Source: Gemmatimonadales bacterium UBA7835 (GTDB lineage Bacteria; Gemmatimonadota; Gemmatimonadetes; Longimicrobiales; Gaopeijiaceae). From it: a stretch of 8,928 nt of DNA. Shown here piece after piece: positions 1 to 6,145 of this stretch. Both the position numbers and the translations under genes were made by a program. The notes under the pieces are model-generated. The model ran no database searches and was not told the DNA's origin. It was given only the letters and a program-made list of their open reading frames with translations. Position 1 is the first letter of the stretch. The number at the start of each line of letters is the position of its first letter. The stretch lies in NCBI GenBank assembly GCA_002500925.1, contig DLTN01000021.1, positions 1 to 8,928 on the forward strand. Reading direction: 5' to 3'.

Positions 1-37
1 CTATCAGACCGAGATCTTCACGCTGCTCGACGATTGA
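1..37 (+). CDS. C-terminal tail of an unidentified upstream gene (partial)
   Basis: Reading from position 2 gives YQTEIFTLLDD followed by TGA at 35-37. The stop shares four bases (TTGA, 34-37) with the TTG start of priA, the usual sign of translational coupling between adjacent genes. Only eleven residues are visible, too few to name a family. That it is a real gene end rather than chance is inferred from the overlap and from the absence of a better start for priA nearby. Confidence 0.4.
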   Translation, partial: YQTEIFTLLDD

Positions 38-2517
38 TCGAGGGACGAACGCGTGTTGAAGTCGCGCTTCCGCTCCCCATTTATCGAACCTTTTCGTATG
101 AGGTTCGTGGCGAAGCCCCATTGCCAGGTACTCGCGTTCTCGTGCCCTTCAGAAGGCAAGAGCTTATTGGGTGGATAACGGCGAATCGCCCCGACCCCGA
201 CGTTGAAAAGGTGAAAGCTGTTCTGGGCGTACTCGAGGACGTTCCTTCGGTAACGCCTGATCTGATGGAGCTCTGTGGTTGGATGGCCGAGTACTACGTC
301 GCCCCACTTGGTATAGCGATTAGGGCTTCGATTCCAGCGGTCCTCTCAGATGCATCCCGAGACTACCTCTCGCTCACCGGATTACGGGGGGGAGACCTGA
401 GTAACCGTGAAAAGCGTCTTTTGGAGTGGCTGTCCGAGCGAAAAGGCCCACAGCGGGTCAAAACAACTCGTAACAACCTAGGTATTGGATCTATTTGGCC
501 CGAGGTACGCTCCTTGATTGCGTCTGGGCATATCACTCACGAGACCGTCTCTCCACCAAGTCCTTCAGTGAAGACTCGGCGTGTGGTGCGGATTGTCCGT
601 TCTCTTGAGAATCTCCTTGAGCGTGATCAGGCGTTCGGGCGAGGGGAGCGTCAGAGAGAGGCATTCGGGTTCATAGAAGCGGCGGGAAACTCCGTGGAGC
701 TTGCACGTCTTACTAAAGAAGAGGGCTTCAGCCGTGGCGTTGTTACTGCGCTGACGAAAAAAGGGCTTGTCGAGATAGTGGATGAAGAAGAGATCAGAGA
801 TCCCTTTGCGGGTGCCCCTCAAGGAGAGCCTACAAGACATACACCTACAGCCGCCCAGCAGGTCGCACTTAATGCTCTCCTCGAAGCATTGGACGAGAGA
901 GATTCTAAACCATTTCTTCTTCAGGGTGTCACGGGGTCCGGAAAGACGCTCGTATACATAGAACTTTTGCGGCAGGCCCTTAAGCGCGGCCAGACAGCGA
1001 TCGTTCTGGTCCCAGAGATTGCGCTGACACCACAGACTGTATCGCGGTTCCGGGCGCATTTTGGCGATGAGGTCGCTGTGCTTCATTCCGGACTCTCGTC
1101 TGGAGAGCGTTACGATGCTTGGCGAATGCTTCGTCGCGGGGAGCGCAGGATTGCGGTCGGCGCTAGGTCAGCTCTTTTCGCACCTCTAGAGAACATTGGT
1201 GTGATTGTTGTCGACGAGGAGCACGACAGCAGCTATAAGCAATCGGAAGCACCCAGGTATCATGCCCGTGATTTGGCTGTGATGAGGGCTCGGGCCCATG
1301 GGGCTGTGTGCGTTTTGGGAAGCGCGACCCCGTCGCTTGAGACTTGGCACAATTCTTCGGTCGGTAAGTTCAGTCGTCTTGTACTTCCAGAGCGTGCGGG
1401 AGGAGGTCGTCTTCCACTTGTTCAAGTCATAGACTTGCGGGCTGAGCGCAAGAAGGAAAAGTCGGAGCGCGGAGCTAAACCACGTAAACAATCTCGTGGC
1501 TCGGGAGTGTTGACGCAGGATCTCGTTGAAGCCGTCGATCTTCGCATCGCTCGGTCAGAACAGGTAATTCTTCTGCTGAATCGACGTGGGTATTCATCTT
1601 TTGTGCAGTGTCGAGAGTGCGGTGAGGTTGAGCAGTGTGAAAATTGTTCTGTGTCGTTGACTTATCACCGAGTAACGCAGCGCATTGTCTGCCATCACTG
1701 CCGGTTCGAGGCAGTCGCGCCGTCGCGGTGCACCCGGTGTGGCTCGGCGGATATTTCGTTTCGAGGATTAGGCACGGAGCAAGTCGAGCAGATTACGGCT
1801 GAGGCGTTTCCGGAAGCGCGTATCGCACGGATGGATGTTGATACGACTTCGGGAAAATGGGCCCATCAGCGTATCCTAGAGAGAGTTGGCCGTGGTGAGA
1901 TTGATATCCTTCTCGGCACTCAGATGATCGCGAAGGGATTAGATTTTCCACGCGTAACGCTTGTGGGTGTTGTAAATGCCGATACTGGGATGCATCTCCC
2001 GGACTTCAGGGCCAGCGAGCGCACCTTTCAATTACTTAGTCAGGTGGCTGGAAGGGCAGGACGAAGCGAGTTGGGAGGTGAAGTCATAATTCAGACCTCA
2101 CTGCCAGAGCATTACGCGGTCCGTGCGGCCGTGTCACACGACTTCGAATCCTTCGCCGTGCGTGAACTGCGTGAGCGTAATAGCCCCTTATACCCGCCGC
2201 ATCTGAGAATCATCAACGTGGTGTTTAGTAGCCCAGACCAGCGTCTCGCTTTGCAGGCGTCAGAGGAGGCCGCTAGTTGGGTCCGTGATGGACTGGCTAG
2301 AAGAGAACGAGCCGGTACTGCGGGCCAATTAGAATTAGTGGGCCCAGCACCAGCCCCAATAGAAAAGCTCCATGGTCGTTGGAGATGGCATTTCTTTCTC
2401 CGATCTGATTCTCCTCGAGTCTTGGGGACGGTGGCTCGAGCTTTAGTCGAGAAGCTACGCCTTCCCGCTGGTGATATCCGCCTGACACTCGATCGCGATC
2501 CGGTAGCTTTGCTTTAA
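34..2517 (+). CDS. priA: Primosomal protein N' (PriA), replication restart 3'-5' DNA helicase
   Basis: PriA recognises stalled or D-loop-like forks in the cytoplasm and reloads the replicative helicase. The 827-residue protein has the full family layout. An N-terminal 3'-end-binding domain (about 8-105) and a winged-helix region (about 120-250) come first. Helicase lobe 1 carries Walker A GVTGSGKT (298-305), LVPEIALTPQ (325-334), DEEH (394-397) and GSATPS (429-434). Eight zinc-binding cysteines follow (526, 529, 535, 538, 553, 556, 566, 569). Lobe 2 has GTQMIAKGLDFP (628-639) and QVAGRAGR (670-677), and a C-terminal domain runs from about 700. All catalytic and zinc residues are intact. The TTG start has no clear Shine-Dalgarno, but it overlaps the preceding stop and puts RVEVALPLPIYRTF where the family begins. 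No other start codon lies in frame upstream within the window. A basic linker at 470-490 is unusual. It is a little longer than the E. coli protein. Confidence 0.97.
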   Translation: MIEGRTRVEVALPLPIYRTFSYEVRGEAPLPGTRVLVPFRRQELIGWITANRPDPDVEKVKAVLGVLEDVPSVTPDLMELCGWMAEYYVAPLGIAIRASIPAVLSDASRDYLSLTGLRGGDLSNREKRLLEWLSERKGPQRVKTTRNNLGIGSIWPEVRSLIASGHITHETVSPPSPSVKTRRVVRIVRSLENLLERDQAFGRGERQREAFGFIEAAGNSVELARLTKEEGFSRGVVTALTKKGLVEIVDEEEIRDPFAGAPQGEPTRHTPTAAQQVALNALLEALDERDSKPFLLQGVTGSGKTLVYIELLRQALKRGQTAIVLVPEIALTPQTVSRFRAHFGDEVAVLHSGLSSGERYDAWRMLRRGERRIAVGARSALFAPLENIGVIVVDEEHDSSYKQSEAPRYHARDLAVMRARAHGAVCVLGSATPSLETWHNSSVGKFSRLVLPERAGGGRLPLVQVIDLRAERKKEKSERGAKPRKQSRGSGVLTQDLVEAVDLRIARSEQVILLLNRRGYSSFVQCRECGEVEQCENCSVSLTYHRVTQRIVCHHCRFEAVAPSRCTRCGSADISFRGLGTEQVEQITAEAFPEARIARMDVDTTSGKWAHQRILERVGRGEIDILLGTQMIAKGLDFPRVTLVGVVNADTGMHLPDFRASERTFQLLSQVAGRAGRSELGGEVIIQTSLPEHYAVRAAVSHDFESFAVRELRERNSPLYPPHLRIINVVFSSPDQRLALQASEEAASWVRDGLARRERAGTAGQLELVGPAPAPIEKLHGRWRWHFFLRSDSPRVLGTVARALVEKLRLPAGDIRLTLDRDPVALL

Positions 2518-2578
2518 CCCTGACGTGCAGTTTCAGAGTGGAGACTGATTTGATGGCCCTTAGGGGGCTAGGCTCGCA

Positions 2579-2653
2579 ATGAAGAATCTACAAGTCCTGG
2601 GCGTGGCACTACACGTTGAGCTTTATCGCTGGTGCCGCCTTTGTGTAGATTGA
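2579..2653 (+). CDS. Possible small ORF of 24 codons upstream of the sigma factor
   Basis: An ATG at 2579 opens a frame beginning MKNLQVLGVALH and ending RLCVD before TGA at 2651-2653, 46 bp upstream of the sigma-factor start. A G-rich run at 2563-2567 lies upstream but is further from the ATG than an ideal ribosome-binding site. The frame overlaps nearly all of the inverted repeat at 2585-2651. It could be a leader peptide, a chance ORF, or part of decayed coding DNA, since the neighbouring frame also looks protein-like here. I do not recognise the peptide. Confidence 0.15.
   Translation: MKNLQVLGVALHVELYRWCRLCVD
2585..2651. repeat. Imperfect two-part inverted repeat (possible leader RNA hairpin)
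   Basis: Outer arms AATCTACA (2585-2592) and TGTAGATT (2644-2651) are perfectly complementary over 8 bp. Inside them, 2603-2611 can pair with 2630-2638 over 9 positions, including GGCAC/GTGCC and two G-U wobbles, leaving an 18-nt apical loop. The two stems are separated by an asymmetric internal loop (10 nt on the 5' side, 5 nt on the 3' side). No T-run follows, so it does not look like an intrinsic terminator. It lies 48 bp upstream of the sigma-factor ATG, where a structured leader or operator could act. Function is not established. Confidence 0.35.
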
Positions 2654-2699
2654 CACCGACTACAACCTCAACACGCCCCAAGGGTTCAGTGTCCCTGTA

Positions 2700-3272
2700 A
2701 TGAGCGAAGCTTCATCAGAAGGTGAGCTGGTTCGGCTGGCGTTAAAAGGCGACGAAAACGCCTTTGGAAATCTCGTCGAGCTCTACCAGCGAGCGGCGTA
2801 CGCGGTTGCGTACTCCGTGACCGGACGGCATGAGGACGCTGAGGATGCAGCGCAGGAGTCGTTTTTAGTTGCATTAGAGCGACTAGAGGAGTGCAGAAAC
2901 CCGGACCGCTTTGGGGGATGGTTAATGACCATTGTTCGAAATCGATCCAAAAACCTGATTCGACGTGAGTCGCTTCGGGAGACAGATGAAATTCCGCTGG
3001 GCGCGACCTCAAGGAGTCCTATGCCGGATAGGGTGGCGGAGAACACACAAATCAGGGAGATACTCGAAGGTGCCTTGCGTAAGCTTCCTGAAGTACAAAG
3101 GCAGATTGTCTTGCTACATGATCTTGAGGGCTGGAAACACAGGGAAATTGCGGACAGGTTGGGACTTCCGTCGGGCACTGTGAGGTCGCACTTACACTTT
3201 GCAAGAAAAGTCCTGCGTGTGGAGTTGGGATCATCCCCTTTAGGGGCGGAGATACATAGGAAGGTGCAATAA
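2700..3272 (+). CDS. ECF-family RNA polymerase sigma factor (sigma-70 group 4)
   Basis: This 190-residue protein would direct RNA polymerase to a small set of promoters when released by its anti-sigma partner. Sigma region 2 spans about 10-90 and includes the acidic DAEDAAQESFLVALERL segment (46-62) and the DNA-melting stretch RFGGWLMTIVRNRSKNLIRR (70-89). A variable linker runs to about 115. Region 4 spans about 116-176, with EGALRKLPEVQRQIVLLHDLEG (123-144) and the helix-turn-helix HREIADRLGLPSGTVRSHLHFA (147-168). There is no region 1.1 or 3 and no C-terminal extension. The ATG at 2700 is the only plausible start, because the frame above it runs to a TAG at 2646-2648 without a start codon. 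Its Shine-Dalgarno is poor, an AAGGG about 15 nt away. It heads the efflux operon and abuts the next gene with no gap, so autoregulation is likely by analogy with other ECF cassettes. The exact ECF subgroup cannot be assigned by eye. Confidence 0.93.
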   Translation: MSEASSEGELVRLALKGDENAFGNLVELYQRAAYAVAYSVTGRHEDAEDAAQESFLVALERLEECRNPDRFGGWLMTIVRNRSKNLIRRESLRETDEIPLGATSRSPMPDRVAENTQIREILEGALRKLPEVQRQIVLLHDLEGWKHREIADRLGLPSGTVRSHLHFARKVLRVELGSSPLGAEIHRKVQ

Positions 3273-3689
3273 ATGGATTGGACCAAGGGCCGCGAGGGTC
3301 GAGAAGGTGACCTCGGTCGTGATATAGAATTAGAGGAACAGCTACGAGTGCTCGACCCGTCGCAGGATGACACTGGCTACTGGTTTCGTTTTCGCGGTTG
3401 GGTCATGAAGGAAGCTGCAGATGAGCTTGCGCGCCGCCGCTTGGCGGTGGACTTGACGGTGGAAGATTTATTGGAGTCTTGGTCTCGTACGGTCATCCCA
3501 GTTGCCTTGGCAGCTGCGATCGCAGCTATCGCACTCATGCGAAACTCTCCAAATGACGATCCTAAGGTGTTTTTGGCGGTTGGAGTAGAAGAGCTGCTTG
3601 TTAGAGAGATTCCAGCCCAAACTCAGCCAGTGCTATTGTCACCCAATGCGGCGGAGGGGATCGTCGCCTTCGCTTTGGATATCTACTAG
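3273..3689 (+). CDS. Single-pass membrane protein, putative anti-sigma factor
   Basis: The 138-residue product has a hydrophilic N-terminal part (about 1-70), one membrane segment (about 73-89, VIPVALAAAIAAIALM) and a short C-terminal part of about 48 residues. Basic residues before the membrane segment (ARRR 53-56, R72) suggest N-in/C-out topology, as expected for an anti-sigma factor that holds its sigma on the cytoplasmic side. The conspicuous DDTGYWFRFRGWVMKEAADELARRR segment (32-56) could form the sigma-binding helices. There are no cysteines and no HxxxCxxC, so it is not a zinc anti-sigma (ZAS) protein. The ATG follows the sigma stop directly (TAAATG) and has a strong AGGAAGG at 3258-3264, 8 nt upstream. 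The role is inferred from position, topology and size, matching CnrY-type partners. I do not recognise the sequence itself, and another membrane protein is possible. Confidence 0.65.
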   Translation: MDWTKGREGREGDLGRDIELEEQLRVLDPSQDDTGYWFRFRGWVMKEAADELARRRLAVDLTVEDLLESWSRTVIPVALAAAIAAIALMRNSPNDDPKVFLAVGVEELLVREIPAQTQPVLLSPNAAEGIVAFALDIY

Positions 3690-4135
3690 TGGTTCAGGAA
3701 TCTCGAACTAGGCTCACGACGGTAGTGCTTCTTCTAGTCGTCTTCGGCACCGGTTTTCTGATTGGTTTTGCAGTAGACAATGAAGGGATGAGCGAGCTAG
3801 AAAATGACAGCAGCATGGTGGCAGCGGAGGTCGAAGTCGATACCAACGTGAGCGAAGTGGAGCCACGCCGGAGTCGCATATACGACCAAGTCGAACCTAA
3901 CGAAGAACAACTTCGTGTCATCGACTCTATCGTAACGGTGCATCGCGGACGGACGAACACGCTAGATGAAGAGATGCGGGCACAGCTAAACAGCGGGTTC
4001 AGGTTGATTCTTCTTGAGACCCGAGAGGCGATTAAAGATGTCCTCACGTCGGAACAGGCTGCTGAATATCAAAGGCTCTTGGAGGAGAACGACGCTCGCC
4101 GCGACGCTCGAGAGAATGAGGATGAGGGGAACTGA
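3689..4135 (+). CDS. Membrane-anchored periplasmic CpxP/Spy/CnrX-like protein, putative stress sensor
   Basis: The 148-residue protein has an N-terminal membrane anchor (about 9-28), an acidic linker (about 30-60) and a helical domain (about 65-140). The helical domain contains the pattern PNEEQLRVIDSIV, then a long helix, then VLTSEQAAEYQRLLEE (118-133). This repeated 'L-T/N-x-E-Q' organisation is characteristic of the CpxP/Spy (LTXXQ) and periplasmic heavy-metal-sensor (CnrX-like) proteins. The family acts in the periplasm as chaperones or as sensors that control an anti-sigma factor or a kinase. It contains a single histidine (H85) and no cysteine, so the multi-histidine metal site of CnrX is absent. 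The GTG start overlaps the preceding TAG by one base (TAGTG). That spacing implies coupling to the anti-sigma candidate and supports a sigma/anti-sigma/sensor trio. Family assignment rests on pattern only, and the signal is unknown. Confidence 0.7.
   Translation: MVQESRTRLTTVVLLLVVFGTGFLIGFAVDNEGMSELENDSSMVAAEVEVDTNVSEVEPRRSRIYDQVEPNEEQLRVIDSIVTVHRGRTNTLDEEMRAQLNSGFRLILLETREAIKDVLTSEQAAEYQRLLEENDARRDARENEDEGN
4125..4130 (+). promoter_or_regulatory. Ribosome-binding site fixing the tolC-like start
   Basis: AGGGGA ends 9 nt before the ATG at 4140. It supports this start over in-frame ATGs further upstream, such as 4014, which would overlap the previous gene by over 100 bp and bury the signal peptide. 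Confidence 0.6.
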
Positions 4136-4139
4136 AGTA

Positions 4140-5447
4140 ATGCCTCATAACTTACGGGCCTGCCCCGGGTCTATGGCCTGTGTCGTGTTAGCTCTGACTG
4201 TTCTTATTCCGACTGCCGCATGGGCTCAGCAAAGTATCTCGCTGGACGATGCGATTGAGAGGGCTGTCATCCGAAGTCCCCAGATGGCGTCGCAGCAGCA
4301 GCAAGTAGACAACGCTTATCTAACACAGAAGACCAGCTGGGGGAGGTTCTTGCCGACGCTAAGTGCGAGCGGCTCGGGCTCTCTTCGCAGTTCGTCAACG
4401 TTCAACGATGTGACTGGCCTACTTGAGCCGGGCAGTTCTGATTCATATGGTGCCGGCCTCAGTGGTAGTTGGACGGTACTGGAGGGGACACGGCGTTTCC
4501 GGGAGTATGATGCAGCGAAGGCGGACGTTCGTGCGGCGGAAGCAAGGTATGTGGACTCTCGCTATCAGGTAGCTCTGCAGACGAAGACGGTCTTCTTCAA
4601 TGCGCTTCGCCAGCAGGACCTGCTAGAAGTATCTCGGCAGCGTATCATCCAGGCCCAGCAGAACATGGAGATTGTTCGGCGCCGAACATTACTCGGTGAA
4701 GCGACCGTGTCCGACTCGTTGCGGGCTCGTCTTGATGTGGTCAATGCTGAACAGGCAGTGCTGCAAGGAGAAACGGCCCTTCGTGCTTCCCGTTTTGCCC
4801 TAGGTCGACAGGTAGGGATCGGCCGACCGGTAACCCCGGTTCGACCGGACAATCTGGACCCGACTATGCTTCCGTATAGTGAGTCGGAGATCTTGGAGAT
4901 TGCGGAGATGGTATCTCCGGCCGTGATCGCAGCTAGTGAAAGCACCTTGTCGGCGGGCCTCGGCGTATCAGCTGCGCGCACTCAGTACGTTCCTACTATG
5001 CGACTCTCCTCCGGCTACAACTGGCAGAACCAGACGATGTCGTTCGACGGTGGAAGTACGTCTTGGAATATGTCGCTGAGCATGAGCTACCCGATCTTCA
5101 ATGGCTTTCAGCGTGAGGCGAGCATTGATCGGGCACAGTATGTGCAAAGAGTTGCGCAACTCCAGGAGGACGATGTCAGACTCGGTGCTCGAGAGGAAGC
5201 GGACGCTGCTTTACAGAATCTTTTGACTGCGGAGCAGGCTATCGTCATTGCCGAAGACGCGGCATTTGTAGCAGCAGAAGATCTTCGCGTCGTGCGAGCG
5301 AGGTACGAGGTAGGAGCCGCGACCATTTTAGACATCCTCGTCAGTCAGAATGCTGTTACGCAGGCAGATGCAGACGTGGTGACCACGCGATATGACTACA
5401 TTCTCGCTCGGGCTGGACTCGAGGCGATTCTGGGGAGAGAGATGTGA
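4140..5447 (+). CDS. TolC-family outer-membrane efflux channel
   Basis: This is the outer-membrane exit duct of the pump, a 435-residue protein of the outer membrane efflux protein (OEP) family. A signal peptide covers about 1-29, with hydrophobic VVLALTVLIPTAAWA and likely cleavage before QQSISL. The mature start, SISLDDAIERAVIRSPQM, is the classic first helix of TolC proteins. Two OEP repeats follow (about 33-225 and 245-433), each with long alpha-helical coiled-coil segments rich in Gln, Ala and Arg. Between them lie short strands with alternating polar/hydrophobic residues (for example LSASGSGSL and WNMSLSMSYPIFNG), consistent with the barrel. The repeat-2 signature YEVGAATILDILVSQNAVTQAD (389-410) is clear. 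The ATG has an AGGGGA ribosome-binding site and lies four bases after the previous stop. The 3' end overlaps the ATPase start. Length is normal for the family. TolC itself is not implied; this is a dedicated operon copy. Confidence 0.92.
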   Translation: MPHNLRACPGSMACVVLALTVLIPTAAWAQQSISLDDAIERAVIRSPQMASQQQQVDNAYLTQKTSWGRFLPTLSASGSGSLRSSSTFNDVTGLLEPGSSDSYGAGLSGSWTVLEGTRRFREYDAAKADVRAAEARYVDSRYQVALQTKTVFFNALRQQDLLEVSRQRIIQAQQNMEIVRRRTLLGEATVSDSLRARLDVVNAEQAVLQGETALRASRFALGRQVGIGRPVTPVRPDNLDPTMLPYSESEILEIAEMVSPAVIAASESTLSAGLGVSAARTQYVPTMRLSSGYNWQNQTMSFDGGSTSWNMSLSMSYPIFNGFQREASIDRAQYVQRVAQLQEDDVRLGAREEADAALQNLLTAEQAIVIAEDAAFVAAEDLRVVRARYEVGAATILDILVSQNAVTQADADVVTTRYDYILARAGLEAILGREM

Positions 5448-6145
5448 GCGATATCATCCGGACGGAAGGTCTAGAGAAGCATTACCACTTAGGTGCCGAG
5501 ACCGTAAGAGCATGTGATGGGGTGGATTTGCTGATTGCACAGGGTGAGTTCGTTGCAATCATGGGTCCGTCGGGGTCGGGAAAGTCGACTTTGATGAACA
5601 TGATTGGCTGCCTCGATACACCCACTGGGGGTCAGTATTGGCTAAATGGCACTCTGGTAAGCGAGCTCTCTGAAGATGAACTCGCACGTGTACGCAATCG
5701 AGAGATCGGTTTTGTCTTTCAGACTTTCAATTTACTCCCGCGAGCTACCGCACTGCACAACGTTGAACTCCCACTGATATACGCTGGTATACCTAGTAAA
5801 GAGAGGAGGCGCAGGGCATCCGAGAAGCTGGAACTGGTTGGGCTTGGTGATCGGATGGGTCACAAGCCGCCTGAGATGTCGGGCGGACAGCGTCAGCGGG
5901 TTGCTATTGCTCGTGCGCTGGTCAACGAGCCCGCATTGCTTCTCGCAGACGAACCTACTGGAAACCTAGATTCAGTCACAAGCGAAGATGTTATGCGTCA
6001 GTTTGAAGAGCTCAACCAACAGGGCCAGACGATAGTTCTGGTAACTCACGAACACGACATTGCCGGTCACGCCCAACGGCAGGTTCATCTTAAGGACGGG
6101 TTGCTGGAAAAAGACTTCTTGAACCCGGTGGAAACCACAGGATGA
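5444..6145 (+). CDS. MacB-type ABC transporter ATP-binding protein
   Basis: This is the cytoplasmic motor of the efflux pump, a 233-residue ATPase of the MacB/LolD/FtsE family. Walker A is GPSGSGKST (41-49) and the Q-loop is Q93 in FVFQTFNLLP. The signature reads MSGGQRQRVAIARAL (145-159), with Met in place of the usual Leu. Walker B is LLLADEPTGNLDS (165-177) with E170 catalytic, and the H-loop is H202 in VTHEHD. The motif FQTFNLLPRATALHNVELPLIYAG is typical of MacB-like exporters. All catalytic residues are present. The GTG start shares GTGA with the TolC-like stop and is preceded by a GGGGAG Shine-Dalgarno at 5432-5437. Unlike E. coli MacB, in which ATPase and permease are one chain, the permease is a separate gene downstream (7630). 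LolD is the main alternative, but the adaptor and TolC neighbours favour a MacB exporter. Confidence 0.95.
   Translation: MSDIIRTEGLEKHYHLGAETVRACDGVDLLIAQGEFVAIMGPSGSGKSTLMNMIGCLDTPTGGQYWLNGTLVSELSEDELARVRNREIGFVFQTFNLLPRATALHNVELPLIYAGIPSKERRRRASEKLELVGLGDRMGHKPPEMSGGQRQRVAIARALVNEPALLLADEPTGNLDSVTSEDVMRQFEELNQQGQTIVLVTHEHDIAGHAQRQVHLKDGLLEKDFLNPVETTG

Noticed and set aside
2556..2568. GC-rich GCCC...GGGC hairpin after priA as a terminator
   Set aside because: The stem is only about 4 bp with no following T-run, so it does not support an intrinsic terminator.
2650..2655. Perfect TTGACA, a possible -35 box for the operon
   Set aside because: No -10-like hexamer lies 15-19 bp downstream (that stretch is C-rich), and the motif overlaps the inverted-repeat arm. 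No ECF-type GGAAC box was seen in the intergenic region either.
2783..3373. Long minus-strand open frame opposite the sigma factor
   Set aside because: The translation is Ser/Arg/Cys-rich low-complexity sequence with no domain, and it lies fully antisense to a well-supported sigma factor and the start of the next gene. It is a codon-bias shadow, as are the other minus-strand frames in the window.
4014..4139. Longer start for the TolC-family protein
   Set aside because: It would overlap the previous gene by over 100 bp, add an Arg-rich tail ahead of the signal peptide, and ignore the good ribosome-binding site before 4140.
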